Shown here: one piece after another, positions 13,037-23,617 of the stretch | Layout: each line of letters opens with the position of its first letter | Numbering within the stretch: position 1 is the stretch's first letter | DNA from: Alectoria sarmentosa | Taxonomy: Eukaryota; Ascomycota; Lecanoromycetes; Lecanorales; Parmeliaceae | Reading direction: 5' to 3' | Length of the DNA stretch: 64,000 bases | Assembly: GCA_009733775.1 (NCBI GenBank) | Contig: WOGZ01000022.1 | Coordinates: 62,001 to 126,000 of the forward strand | Notes under the pieces: generated by a model | Database searches by the model: none | Told to the model about the DNA's origin: nothing | Seen by the model: only the letters and a program-made list of their open reading frames with translations | Translations under genes and position numbers: made by a program

Positions 13037-14200
13037 ATGGGACGAATGACCTTTCCCAAGCTGGCGGCAGCATGCCTCGTTTCCACCATCGTCCCCTCAG
13101 TAACGACACTCTCAGCAGCAGAACAAGTAGCACAAGCAGTCGGGCTACTGCCAAGAGACATTACATGTGCCCTGAGTGGCTTCGTACCCTGCAACCAGGA
13201 CGGACTACCGGACGACTTCTGCTGCCCCACATCAACCGTATGCATCCCCTTCAACAACAAAAAATCTGCCATCTGCTGTCCTACAGGCCGGAACTGCGAC
13301 ATCATAACCACTATCAGCTGCGATATCACTCAGCAGAATGCCACTCTACATCCTGCGAGTCAGCTGTATAGCACAGATTTGAGTGGCACTTTGGCATCTT
13401 GTAATGGAGACATGTGTTGCCCCAATGGCTACAACTGCCAAGGCGGCCAATGTTATGTCGCCACATCCTCGACCGCAACGTCGACCTCTTCGACCACGTC
13501 TACTCCCCCGTCTTCAACCTCTTCCCAAATGACCACGAGCTTGAGCTCATCCGCATCAGGAACAACGTCACCGACCTCCACGTCCGCTACCACCACGGCC
13601 ATTCCGATATCTTCCAACCCTGCAACCGCGAACAGCTCCGTTCCCCTGGCGCACTGTCCTCAATTCACCCATGCAGGTACCGCTGTGGGGTTCTTCTCGG
13701 GCTTAGCTATTGGGGTCCTTCTGACCGTCGCCTTCCTCTGTTGTTTCGGCCATCGACGCCATAAAGAACCCTCTTCCCCGATCTCGCCAGATTTCTCCCA
13801 TGTCAGAGCTTCGATATCCGACCCCATCTACAAATCCGAGGGTATGGACGCTGTACGTGCCGATTTCCTACGAAAACAATCCAAGTCCCGTAAATCTTTG
13901 CGCTCCATGTTCTCCAGATCATCTACGATGAGATCTCGCAGCGCGCCCGTCGATGGCATTGGCAGGAGCATACCAAATGTACCGCAGACACCGGTCAATC
14001 AGCGGTCACCATCACCACGGATCAAACATGAGCCGAGTATGGAGAGCATCAAGATATACAGCCCGGAGAACGGAGGACTCGGAAGGCCCGGGACGCAGTT
14101 GGCTGATATGCTTAATGAAGTCGGATGGGATCCTACAGAGCCTTATCTTGGAAGTCCAGGCAGGGTGGATCCCAGGAGCAGAGGGTTAGCTGGGGGATGA
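13037..14200 (+). CDS. Cys-rich single-pass cell-surface protein
   Basis: Intronless, 387 aa. Order of parts: signal peptide (about residues 1-25), a Cys-rich ectodomain with repeated CC pairs (DDFCCPTST, SAICCPTGRNC, DMCCPNGYNC), a Ser/Thr-rich stalk of about 60 residues, one transmembrane helix (VGFFSGLAIGVLLTVAFLCCF), then a basic cytoplasmic tail of about 145 residues with RKQSKSRKSLRSMFSRSS and several SPR/TP sites. This layout is that of fungal wall-anchored sensors or adhesion-type proteins: an O-mannosylated stalk outside and a phosphorylatable tail inside. No enzyme motif. Function as a stress or wall sensor is an inference from architecture alone. Confidence 0.8.
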   Translation: MGRMTFPKLAAACLVSTIVPSVTTLSAAEQVAQAVGLLPRDITCALSGFVPCNQDGLPDDFCCPTSTVCIPFNNKKSAICCPTGRNCDIITTISCDITQQNATLHPASQLYSTDLSGTLASCNGDMCCPNGYNCQGGQCYVATSSTATSTSSTTSTPPSSTSSQMTTSLSSSASGTTSPTSTSATTTAIPISSNPATANSSVPLAHCPQFTHAGTAVGFFSGLAIGVLLTVAFLCCFGHRRHKEPSSPISPDFSHVRASISDPIYKSEGMDAVRADFLRKQSKSRKSLRSMFSRSSTMRSRSAPVDGIGRSIPNVPQTPVNQRSPSPRIKHEPSMESIKIYSPENGGLGRPGTQLADMLNEVGWDPTEPYLGSPGRVDPRSRGLAGG

Positions 14201-14714
14201 AGGTAGCCTTTGGCATGCATAATCTTTGATCAAGCGATTTTTTCCTTTGCATTTCTTTAGCGTTGAGCGTTATGTTGCATTGAATGAAAACAATTTGCAT
14301 ATTCCTTGTGTACTGCCTCGACACTCGTGTGATTGTTCGTCGTTCTGTCCGACGTGATGCATGTCCGTCTACTTGCCGAACTTTAAATACCTGATCGATC
14401 AAGGGCCCTTCACTCTGGTTATTCTGTATTGTCGGGCGCTCCAATGTCATGGTTGAAAGAACCCCCCCCCACATCACTCGGCCGCAGGAAGGGACGCGCC
14501 GTCGGGTAGATGATGCAGGCAATCTTTGAACGTGCGCATTTGGTTGAGCAAATCCACTCTCACCGTTTATGCGCTTCAGAGCGATCTATCTCAAACGGTG
14601 GCTGCACTCCCGCTGTGAAATCCTGATACTTAAATCACCAATCTCAGATGTTGACTTTCTCCGCTTCTCCTCGCACTTGGAGCGACAAGTTTGGATCCTT
14701 GGCCAACGTTGAAA
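14201..14714. other. intergenic
   Basis: About 510 bases between two genes on the same strand. It carries a run of ten C at about 14461-14470. No gene seen. Confidence 0.35.
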
Positions 14715-15619
14715 ATGAAACATCTCCAACTTCAGTACCTCCTCGCTCTCTTCCTGCCCATCGTCTCCACGTACACAATCGAAAATTGCGGCAACGAAAA
14801 GCCAGCCATCGATTATGCAATCACCCTCGCCCAAACGACCGTGATCCGTCCTCTCCTCGACCTCCAGCGCGGCATCTCAAGCTCCCACGGCTACACCGCT
14901 ATGTACAAATCCAATATCTTCAAAGCCTTTCTCCAGACCCTCATGTCCAACATCCTGCACCTACCCGTCACTCAAGCTGCAGGACGTGATCAAGAACCCA
15001 CCTTTGTCTGTGCGAAGCCGAATATGGAGCAAAAGTACGCTATCGGATACGACCCTCTCGATCGTTGTACTCGGACTGGGGTAACGAGTTTCTGGGCGAA
15101 GGATACCGCTGTTGTGTTCCTTTGTCCGAGCTTCACGACGTTGGGCTTCAATCCGATTTTTACGCCTGGTGGGCCTGTGGATATTTACTGTCCGTTGGTG
15201 CAGAATAATGTCTTTTTGGGCCAGTCAGATCCGCTGGTCAGGTATCAGAGTTACGATTTGGTGCACCAGCTGGTGCATTTATACTTGCAGGACGGCGCAT
15301 TGACGAGCCAGACGGAACCGAAAGAGGTGATGGATTGGAATAGCTGCGTCGGTCTGGGCTGGACCCCGTTTGAGGGCGGACCATCGGTCAAGAACCCGTT
15401 CAATTTGGTTTACTATGTTGCTTGTAAGTGTCGTCTGGAGGAGATAAGAATTCGCCGGAGTGCTGATTGGAGGCAGTCGTCAATCAGGAATGCACAGAGA
15501 TGCCGAACCCGTTTGCGTCGCCGTTTTCAGGACAGGATGATCAAACGAGTCGGCTCTCTACCGGGAACGTATCCAGAGCTTTGACCACAAACACAACGGA
15601 TTCGCGGTTGCAATCGTAG
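14715..15619 (+). CDS. secreted zincin-like putative peptidase with altered HExxH
   Basis: Two exons, 14715-15423 and 15477-15619, give 283 aa. A signal peptide (MKHLQLQYLLALFLPIVSTY) is followed by a domain resembling the fungal secreted putative-peptidase family of zinc metalloproteases. The expected zinc motif reads HQLVH at residues 184-188: both His are present but the catalytic Glu is Gln. Six or more Cys are scattered and could form disulfides (FVCAKP, DRCTRTG, FLCPSF, IYCPL, NSCVGLG, NQECTEM). The intron (53 bases, GTAAGT...GGCAG) is canonical and the second exon runs on in frame. If the alignment is right this is an inactive binding protein or effector-like relative; otherwise the family is different. 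Confidence 0.65.
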
Positions 15620-15857
15620 CGTTGCAGGGAGTAGAACTGTAAGAAGTCCATTCTGCTACCCTATAGCCTCTTCCCTCCTACTCATTTGGAAGACCTCTTC
15701 ACTTGGTAGGCGCCTCCCGACTCCTAAGTACCTTGAGGGTTGCTATGAGTCAATCCCCTAACGCTACTATAGCCTGTTCAATGGTTTGGCTGGTAAGCCT
15801 ACGGTGCGGGATAGTGATTAGCATCGTCGGTAGATAGACCCAGATGAAAACCGTAAC

Positions 15858-17539
15858 CTACCTTCTAAAAACCTCCCTATATGCATTTGTCGTCTCAATA
15901 ACAATGTGCTCGGGTAGCTCCACCTAGGTAAAAAAATGTCAGTATGTCATGAGAGGAGCGGAGTGTACTGAAGTTGCTGGAGACTCCAAGATAGCCTTGT
16001 CCTGGGAGCTGTAGTAAACCCATGAGGGTGACTTACGCCGGGCTTTCCCGCCAGACCGCGGCCTTTTAAGTAATCACGAATGTGCTGCTTATCGAAGCTT
16101 GGTTGCTCTTCGCCCACACGGACCGGCGCTGGCCAAAACCGCGAGCTGTCGGGAGTCCTATCGCATTCGGACGTCAGCATTTGACGTAGACGACCCGGAG
16201 GAATCATTTTCGGGAGCAGTTCCACGGTCGCAGACTCTATTCTATGCGCAGAGGAGAGGAGAGGTTGAGATGTGAGACCTACAATAGCTCGTCTACTACC
16301 ACTATCTCGTCGTTCTTCTCGTCAAGGGCTATGGTATCTCATTAGCAAAATAACAATGCACATTGGGAAAGAGAAGAACCCACCAATTTCCATCTTGGTA
16401 TCCGCGATGATGATGCCCCTCTCCATCTAGACAACGGGAGTTAGGTTTACCTATCCAGGAGAGCTCAAGGGCATGAATTCGAGTTTTGGGGACTGTGTTT
16501 TTGTGTAGATGCCCTAAGACATGGCTGGGAAGTTGTAGCGCTCAGAGTTACTTACAGCGAACGAATGAGCGGTCTTGTAGATACTGAGGGCAAGATTCTC
16601 AATCTCCCCAGCCCACTTTTCGCCCACAATCTTTCTTGCCTCCTCGGGCGAGATATTCTCGTCGTGAAAACCTTGGGGCGCTTTCGTGGACGGCTGTTAA
16701 ATGTTCGTCTCAGCCTTCCCGCAAAGGAGTGTTCCGAAAGTAGTATACGAAGGACCTGCTTGAGATACTCAATTCAATCTAGAAGTAGACTTACTGTGTA
16801 GATCGGGCCCCCCGGGAACGCCTGACAGCGTTGCAGCCCCGCCGGCTGCGGAATACCGTGAACTGTTGAAGACTTTTGGTATCTATAAAAACAATAATTA
16901 GGTTAGGAAATGGGAAGCTGCGACAGAAGCTCAATTAGAAGACGTGGCTAGACTTACTCGTCCCATGCAGACCCTGTAAGGTAGCCCCGGACGATGACCT
17001 CGATAGGAAACACCTTGAGGGCCCGTATTTGCATACATCGACCTCGTAAGGTTTCTCTCTCCGACGGAGACACGATTTGGCAGTCGGACGGTGGCTTGAG
17101 GCTCAGAACATGGTGTTTGAAATTCGGCATTTGAGCGCCGAGAAGAGTGAACCAAAACGCTACAGGCATTTGGATTAGTGACTTCTGAAAGTAAATAACA
17201 AACAGTCCGGGGGGCCCGGGGGGAGGGTAAATGGAGGGTGGAAAGGCATGTCTAGAAGGATTTTTGGGAGTACCTGACATCTGACACAAGATAGCTCCTT
17301 TATCAGGGATCCCTGTAGAGAGGATCTCATCATATGCAGATAATCTATCGGTGACGACCATGAGGAGAGTAGACTTATCGATCTTGTACATCTCTCTTAT
17401 TTTACCACTGTGTTCGGATGTTAGATTCCTGAGAAACATCATAGGGATACGCAATAATGGTTTGAAAGCGCAGGGAAAGGTACCTCGCGACCAGGACTAG
17501 GGACTTGAGGTCAATCGACATGACCGCTGGAGACGACAT
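15858..17539 (-). CDS. ADE1: SAICAR synthetase, de novo purine synthesis
   Basis: Phosphoribosylaminoimidazole-succinocarboxamide synthase joins aspartate to CAIR with ATP in purine synthesis, in the cytosol. Nine exons keep phase throughout: 17539-17484, 17407-17274, 17159-16958, 16882-16795, 16693-16556, 16426-16384, 16328-16283, 16157-16037 and 15923-15858, giving 297 aa. Family motifs appear in order: VASGKIREMY at the start, VTDRLSAYDEI, PIEVIVRGYLTGSAW, PIYTPSTKA with HDENISPEEA, GIIIADTKMEI, VVDELLTPDSSRFW and FDKQHIRDYL. Eight introns in under 1 kb of coding sequence is the densest splicing in the window. The frame stays open for about 130 codons upstream of the chosen ATG, but the start at 17539 fits the family N terminus. 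Confidence 0.93.
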
Positions 17540-18028
17540 TTTGGCGGTCCTCTGACTACCTTGGTCTTCTTTAGATGTCTCTGCCGGAGGAAAATTAGTA
17601 AAACACCAAAGTAGCTTTTGGCGTACGGAAAATGTTGGAAAATGAGTTTCACTAGGGCTAGGGCTAATGCGACTGGATTGCATATGCATAGAGTTACTTA
17701 CATATAGGTGGTCAAGGACTACTATATACATGCCCATAGTGCAGAGATTTTCTTCTGATCCCATAGGAACTAGACGTTTCCAAGGGAAAGCAACCCAAAT
17801 CCACGCATTGCCAAGTGAGCGAATTACCTCATGCCAAACCGAAGAAACCAACAAATTCAATACGAATTCTGCCACTTCAGCAACTCTGTTTTGCTGAAGT
17901 GATAATTTTCGCAGGGTCCGCATCATTCGCACAGTTCACACATGAATTTGTACCCTGAAATATGTTAAGGAAGCTTGTATGAGCCTTCAATTATATGGGC
18001 ATAATCATTGGAACCATGACTTTGAATG
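17540..18028. other. ADE1 promoter and 3' flank of the decayed coiled-coil gene
   Basis: About 490 bases. The ADE1 frame is open across much of it without resembling the family, so it is taken as promoter and 5' UTR. No other feature. Confidence 0.35.
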
Positions 18029-20221
18029 TTAGAGATTGTTTATCTGTCTGAATCTGTCAAGTTCCCCGCTGCACAGTGTCCGTACAGATAGATTTTTTCG
18101 CAACCATGCTTCCGATTCTCCCGCGTTCATCAAACGTATGTAGATTGGTTGGCCTTGGCATTCCCCTCTTAAGCACAGCCATCTGTGCCAGTGGTGGGAA
18201 AACGTTGAGCAGTCCTCCAATTTGCTGTGCCAGACGGTGAATGCATCACCAAATCTTCGTATAACACATAACACTTCATTACTCTCAGGGATAACAAAAA
18301 AGCAGACCTCAACACCTCGCCCGCTTTGCTCGCCCCTAAAAACCTTGCCCTTTTCCGACAGGCTTTGTGCGAGTTCCGAGAAATCATGAAAGAAAGAAAG
18401 TCTATTGATATGGCCAAGCTGCAGTCGTTGGTTGTCTTCACAGACCGCGTGCACACTCTGAATGTCGCGGAGAGTTAGGATGTTGGCATCATTGGCTACA
18501 GACAGTTCATCCAGCTCCTTTTCCTTACCATGAAGTTTCTCTCGAAGGCCGCTTGATTCGGATGCCGATGTGGTAATACAGTCCTGTAAACCGGTCAGCT
18601 GATTTTCAAATTCTTGGATCCGGTCGATGCCATTGCTGATGATTCTGCCACTCTTCACAAAGGCGCTATGCATCTTATTATAAGAAGCCCACGATACGGC
18701 TACAGCGATGACCAGATCGCGTGACATGTCTTGATTCCTTGCAGTGGCTTCCCTTAATTGCCTCAAACTGTTCAGGTGGGTTTTCAGGGTCACAGAATGA
18801 GATTCTTCCATCCTTCTCGCAGTCAACGCCATATCGGATATCACATCTCAATCCGCTGTGGCGAATGCCACTAATCGTGCCTTCTCCTGCTCCCAGCCTT
18901 GCGTCAAGTCATGAACCAGTAAGTCATGCTGGCTCTCCAGGCTCCTTCGCAGTCCTTGAAGCTGCGTGTTATATGTTCCCTGTAACGTCGTCCTCTGTCG
19001 ACGTACCTCAAGGCCCAGTCCTTTACCATTGACCGCCAGCACATTGGTTAGCTGAGAGCGGATTCGATCCCGTTCTATCGCCCTAGCAACCTGCGCGGTT
19101 TCGAGGTGGTCAAGTTGGATACCGAATGCTTGCCTCTCCTGTTTCAAGGTTCTTTTTAGCGCAATCAACTCTGTATTCGATTGCTCAGCCTTCCTTCTGG
19201 CAGCACGCTCGTTGTTGAATGTCTCCTTTTATTGACTGAAATGAGTATTGCTTGGAGCCTTGGACGAGCTCAGTTGCGTCCCTGCCTCTTTTAATTCTTC
19301 CTCTAGCTGCCCTACTCGAGTCTGGTACTGATCCTTCTATATGCTTAGAGAGTGACACTCTTGACGCGCATCGTCTCGTTCCTGCCGGTAACGAGTACTC
19401 AGGGCAAGCAGTTTCTCTCTTTTCCTTTCAGCATCTTCTCAGACTCTATGTGGAACCATTTTGATCCCAGTAGAATTTTTCGCGGCCTTTTCCTGTTCAA
19501 TCAACAGTTGTTGATGACACTGTGCGTTCTCTTTTCGGAGCTCGTCTCGTTCCTGCTTCAACATTTCGGACTCTTCACGACAGCGATCCTTCTCCTGAAG
19601 CAATGAATCTCGCTCCTTCTGCATGGCATTCATTTGCTCGAGGTACCAGTCCCACTCTTTACGAACCAAGTCTCGGTCCTGCTGGGCAGCCTTCTTGAGC
19701 TGGATCGAACCATTTCTTGCTTTGCACAGCTCGTCCCGTTGAATGAGTATTGCATTGCTCTTTTCCGAGTTGGCCACAGGCTTCTCAGCTTTACCCTGCC
19801 AGAGCCTATTCGAGTCATCGACTATGGGTAAGATCTCTCCCAAAGGGAACTTTTCCTTGCCGTGCCGTACAGAGACATCCCTCGAACTGCCAGTCAGCCT
19901 ATCATGAGCTTCACGGAGTGGTCTTAGATTGGCCATCACCGCATCCCGTGATGTCCCAACTTTGCTCTTGAGCTCGCTGGCCCGCCTGTGTATTGTGGGA
20001 TCGTTCTGGTCCTTGGCCAGGAAGTTCTCTACAGCCCCTTTGCACAACGATTTTCTCTGGTCTTCTGCCAGCTCACTTTCGTAGCAATGCCCCAAAGCAT
20101 CCGTCTTTGAGTCCCATGCCAGCTTAGTTCTGTGAGGCGGACTAATGAGTGGGACCGACGAGGCTTTGCGTTTGCTGTTTGCCGGCGTTGATGCTCGCTG
20201 AGGCAAGTTTTGCGAAGCCAT
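18029..20221 (-). pseudogene. decayed coiled-coil protein gene, four in-frame stops
   Basis: One reading frame runs for 2193 bases from an ATG at 20221 to a final stop at 18029, broken only by TGA (19441-19439), TAG (19339-19337), TAA (19231-19229) and TGA (18850-18848). There is no frameshift. Coiled-coil sequence rich in Glu, Arg, Gln and Lys continues on both sides of each stop, for example LQEKDRCREESEMLKQERDE before the first and QLEEELKEAGTQ after the second. The N terminus is basic and Ser/Pro-rich; the last 100 residues (VEVCFFVIPESNEVLCVIRRFG onward) look globular. Every stop can be made from CGA, CAG or CAA by one C-to-T change. The start lies 15 bases after a hairpin shared with the two neighbouring genes. 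In-frame introns of length divisible by three could hide the stops, but no good splice pairs were seen. Confidence 0.65.
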
Positions 20222-20236
20222 TGTTAGATATGAAAA

Positions 20237-20260
20237 ACCTACCGAGTACTCTGCGGAGGT
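20237..20260 (-). promoter_or_regulatory. 24-base leader hairpin, copy of the decayed coiled-coil gene
   Basis: Read on the minus strand: ACCT-CCG, loop CAGAGTACT, CGG, bulged T, AGGT. It forms a 4+3 base-pair stem with one bulged T and a nine-base loop. It ends 15 bases before the ATG at 20221. The same fold with different stem bases precedes the other two genes of this locus. Just upstream is a second small hairpin, GAAC-TTCG-GTTC. Confidence 0.7.
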
Positions 20261-21793
20261 AAGATGCCTGTTCGAACCGAAGTTCTACTGGGGTTGGCAG
20301 TGACGGATGCTGACTTCAAGGAGCCGTATGTAGTTGAAATGTCAAGAGATTACCAGCTCGTACACTAAAGGAGTAAGACTAGCTTTCGAATATCCGTTGA
20401 CATTGTATAATGGTGATATGGAGAAGAGATTCAGCAAGTTTGCGGGACCGTGGGACGAGAGGCGCCGTACGCCAAGGAAAAGCGGGCCTCCGACCCCACC
20501 TGAACTGAAACGACGGACACGTATGAGAATATGCAACCTATGTATATGTGTATATTAGCATGTGAAAAGGGACTCTTGAAAACCGGGAGCATCAAAGTGA
20601 ATTGAACCACCAAAATTATGTGCTTTTTGATAACGAAGTATTTATTGGGTGCTAACGCTCTCCCCAAGCTTCAGTGTCCCCTTTTTCCCATATCGAATGC
20701 TGCATCTGGCCCATATTCTTCGACGAAACACTCTTCCCTACATAGGCACTTGCTTGGTCCGTGCTCCCACTGGTGCTGCCAGTATCGAGATTATCCGCTA
20801 CCTTTCCGGCTTCCCCCAATCTTCATCCTTCCTTCCTCTAGAATCGTCAGCTTCCGCCTTGGTATCCATTCCCACGGCCTTGCCTGTCAGCTGTTGTGTC
20901 TGACTTACCTCATTGTAGCTACCAGTGGCAGCTTCATCTGAACCCAGAACCTTAAGTCGTCGCGTGACTCCCATGATTTTCCTTTGGCTGTCTTCGTCGA
21001 CACCAGAGCGACGCCAGGTTTCCTTGTACATCCTATCTGATTGGCGTTCTGGCTTTTTCCCGTATAATCCTTCATGATTCTTCCGGGCAGCAGTTGAACG
21101 CATCTCGGTGTCCTTCTTCCCAAAGTCCTTCCATTCAGACGTTGTGCTGCGATTTGGTGCTGACGATATTACATTCTTCGGAGTTTCGGGTTCGTCCGCC
21201 CACCTGCACTTAATGTTCGGATTCAATGACATCGCCTTTATCTTTGGTACACGGTGGATGTCCGTACCTTTGTCCAACTCATCGCTGAGTATTTCACGAA
21301 GGTCTTCCCCAGCGAATAGATTGAAAACCGGAGGCATTTCTCGGGTCGCTGGTTGGGAATTCGAAATGGAAATCCCACAGTTGCAGGGGAAGGTGCCCTA
21401 GACATGTCATTTGGCATGGGTTTGGGGATGAAAGGAGGAGCTTCGCCCCTCAGGGAATTCGAATTTCTCTTGTCCTTTTCGACGAGAACATCTTCTCCGG
21501 TCAGTTGGTTAAAAGCTGAAACTGGGGAATCGACACGAGGTTGCTGCGATGGATGGTTCGTGCCCTCTGTGGCAATCGTGACTGCCAACTATGCGTGCTT
21601 CTCGACGTTGGCAGGCACGGTCACTTGGGTAGATTCTGGTCCTGCATTTCTCGAATAGTCAGCGGACTTGCATTTTTGATGAGAGATCAAGCAATGTTGA
21701 ACCTTAGTCTGGTCTCGGGTCTCCGCGCTTTGTCGAAACTCCGTGCCCTGCCGAGTCGCCAAGCCTTTCCCGTTCTCCTGGTCTTACCGTTTC

Positions 21794-21868
21794 TCCTCAT
21801 GCTGCTCTTGATGCTGCTGCTCTTGATGCTGCTGCTCTTGATGCTGCTGCTCTTGATGCTGCTGCTCT
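21794..21868. repeat. 15-base tandem repeat coding EQQHQ
   Basis: About five copies of a CTGCTGCTCTTGATG unit, read on the minus strand as EQQHQ near the end of the 351-residue frame of the second decayed coiled-coil gene. Confidence 0.8.
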
Positions 21869-22140
21869 GCTCTTAATGCTGCCGATCTTCCTTGCAATAG
21901 CCCTCCATAATTTCCTCGCCCTCTCGGTCGTCCAGGCCAAAAGGACCTAAATGGCTTCTGGGAGATTTGTTGTTTCTGTGCTTCAGTGGGAAGTTGCCGT
22001 TCTGCGCTCTTCTTAGCGGACAAGTTGGCGTGTGTAAACGGTATTGCCGCTTGATTCACCGTCGCTCTTCGACGTGGTTGCTTATTGTGCGGTGTTTGTA
22101 ACGTCTGAGCATAAGATGCTGTCGGGGTAGAAGAGCTATC

Positions 22141-22320
22141 TGCCGGTAACTTCGCTGGTGTTGACACTGAGGGTGTATTGGGCCTGCTTCGAACGTCGCC
22201 TTGCGGTAACTTCGCTGGTGTTGACACTGAGGGTGTATTGGGCCTGCTTCGAACGTCGCCTTGCGGTAACTTCGCTGGTGTTGACACTGAGGGTGTATTG
22301 GGCCTGCTTCGAACGTCGCC
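22141..22320. repeat. three 60-base direct repeats inside a coding frame
   Basis: Three head-to-tail copies of 60 bases; the second and third are identical and the first differs only at its first bases. The unit length is a multiple of three and encodes a 20-residue Pro/Ser/Thr-rich block. Near-identity points to recent tandem duplication. Confidence 0.9.
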
Positions 22321-22849
22321 TTGAAAGGCTTTGGGCTGTGAGGCTGGGGGTGACTCAGGTTTTTCAGTGTCAGTAATTGAAAAATTGGACGTTGGATCTT
22401 TTTGGGGCTCAGGCTCCTCGTCAGCGGTTTGGACCGTCAGTTCGCGGCCTATGTCCAAGGCACCTGCAACACCTTGTTCGATCTTCGATTCGAGTTTTGA
22501 AGCGAGCTCTCTCAGCCCCGTTGGAAGTTCAGCCAGTACCTCAAACAATCTGGACACTTTTGTGTCAAGTTTCGCAATCGTTACGTCTCTTGCCGCAATC
22601 TGTCTCTGCAGCTGGGAGATTTCGGCTCGCAGGGCGGAATCCGATGAGCCTGTGGGCATTGCGAGTTGGAGAGCCTGCACGTCAGAGTTCTGGGCAGACA
22701 GTCGCTTGTCCACTTCGAGGTTGTTGACTTTCTGCTCCAGTTCCTTGATCCTGGACTTCTGTTCCTGGACCTCTAATTGAGCTTCCAGCCCGGCGTATTT
22801 TTCCTTGAGGAGGGCCAATTCCGTAGAGAGTGACATGTTGGGGTGAAAA

Positions 22850-22873
22850 ACCGAGCGAGTATCCTGCGCCGGT
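22850..22873 (-). promoter_or_regulatory. 24-base leader hairpin, copy of the second decayed gene
   Basis: Minus strand: ACCG-GCG, loop CAGGATACT, CGC, bulged T, CGGT. The stem pairs perfectly (4+3) with the bulged T in the same place as in the other copies, although five stem positions differ. It ends 13 bases before the ATG at 22836. Upstream, 22912-22928 forms another hairpin (CTCTTGC, loop CTC, GCAAGAG). Confidence 0.75.
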
Positions 22874-23500
22874 AAGATTCTACTTTTGCACGAGGCAAGA
22901 GAAGAGTTCGACTCTTGCGAGGCAAGAGAAGGCAAAAGTTGCAGTCTAATCTGTTTTAACAGGTGATGAGATAATCGAGGATGACGCTGGTCATCAATAA
23001 TGGGTATGAAGGTGTGGTGTGAGAGAATCTGCTCGAGGTGAGGAGACCTTGTTTATATGACGCCGCTAGTGCAGCCTTATGGCTTCGCTATTCAGATTGA
23101 TACTATTCCGTCTTGATTTGAATGGGAGGTCGGCTAATTGTTACAAGATTCTAGATATTGGGTTATCTGTGCTGGAAATTGCCTTCTTTGTGTAGGGAAA
23201 ACTGCAAGAAAGTTCGACGAGCTACTTGTATGTGCACATGCAACCGAAACCGATGGACCTGGTAGATTCATCTACGACAAGAATGTCTCCATGTACGATT
23301 CTAGCTGAAGTTGACAGCAGCCAGCTTGCTATTGACCATGAGCTGATCCCTAGGCCTTAGGGAGTAGACCTGTTCCGAGTGTCAGGTACCAAGCAAAATG
23401 ATACAAGACTAGGGATAGTTGCCTGAAATGGCAAGATGTAAGCTAAGGGAAAATAATGGGTTGGAACGTTTGGAGGGGTGATGGTCTTCACCCAAGGCGA

Positions 23501-23518
23501 CGCTAGTGCGCACTAGCG
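23501..23518. promoter_or_regulatory. 18-base perfect palindrome upstream of the helicase
   Basis: CGCTAGTGCGCACTAGCG is its own reverse complement. It lies about 280 bases before the helicase ATG. A nine-base half-site recurs near the divergent gene's start (about 23063-23071). This looks like a dimeric transcription-factor site; the factor is unknown. Confidence 0.5.
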
Positions 23519-23617
23519 CGACACACAACCCAAGTTCCTCGCGTCCTTGCTCCTCTTTCACCGTCAACCTTCACACACATCTTTGCCTGCTGGTCGTAAA
23601 AACGGCCTTCTCACTCC

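Larger units (their letters stand above)
20652..22836 (-). pseudogene. second decayed coiled-coil / low-complexity gene
   Basis: From an ATG at 22836 a frame of 351 residues runs to a TAA at 21786-21784. It starts with a coiled coil (LALLKEKYAGLEAQLEVQEQ, KIKELEQ-type heptads to about residue 130), then three exact 20-residue repeats (QGDVRSRPNTPSVSTPAKLP), a basic RGR patch and EQQHQ repeats. The same frame continues past the TAA, past a TAG at 21591-21589, to about 21340. Coding sequence then continues in a shifted frame (MPPVFNLFAGEDLREILSDE) to about 20800, and after a second shift to a stop at 20654-20652. Both stops are one C-to-T step from CAA and CAG. Either the first 351 residues are still made as a shortened protein, or the whole gene is dead. 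Confidence 0.6.

Noticed and set aside
22141..22320. Three direct repeats that could suggest a CRISPR-like array
   Set aside because: The units are contiguous with no spacers, are in frame and code protein; the genome is eukaryotic.
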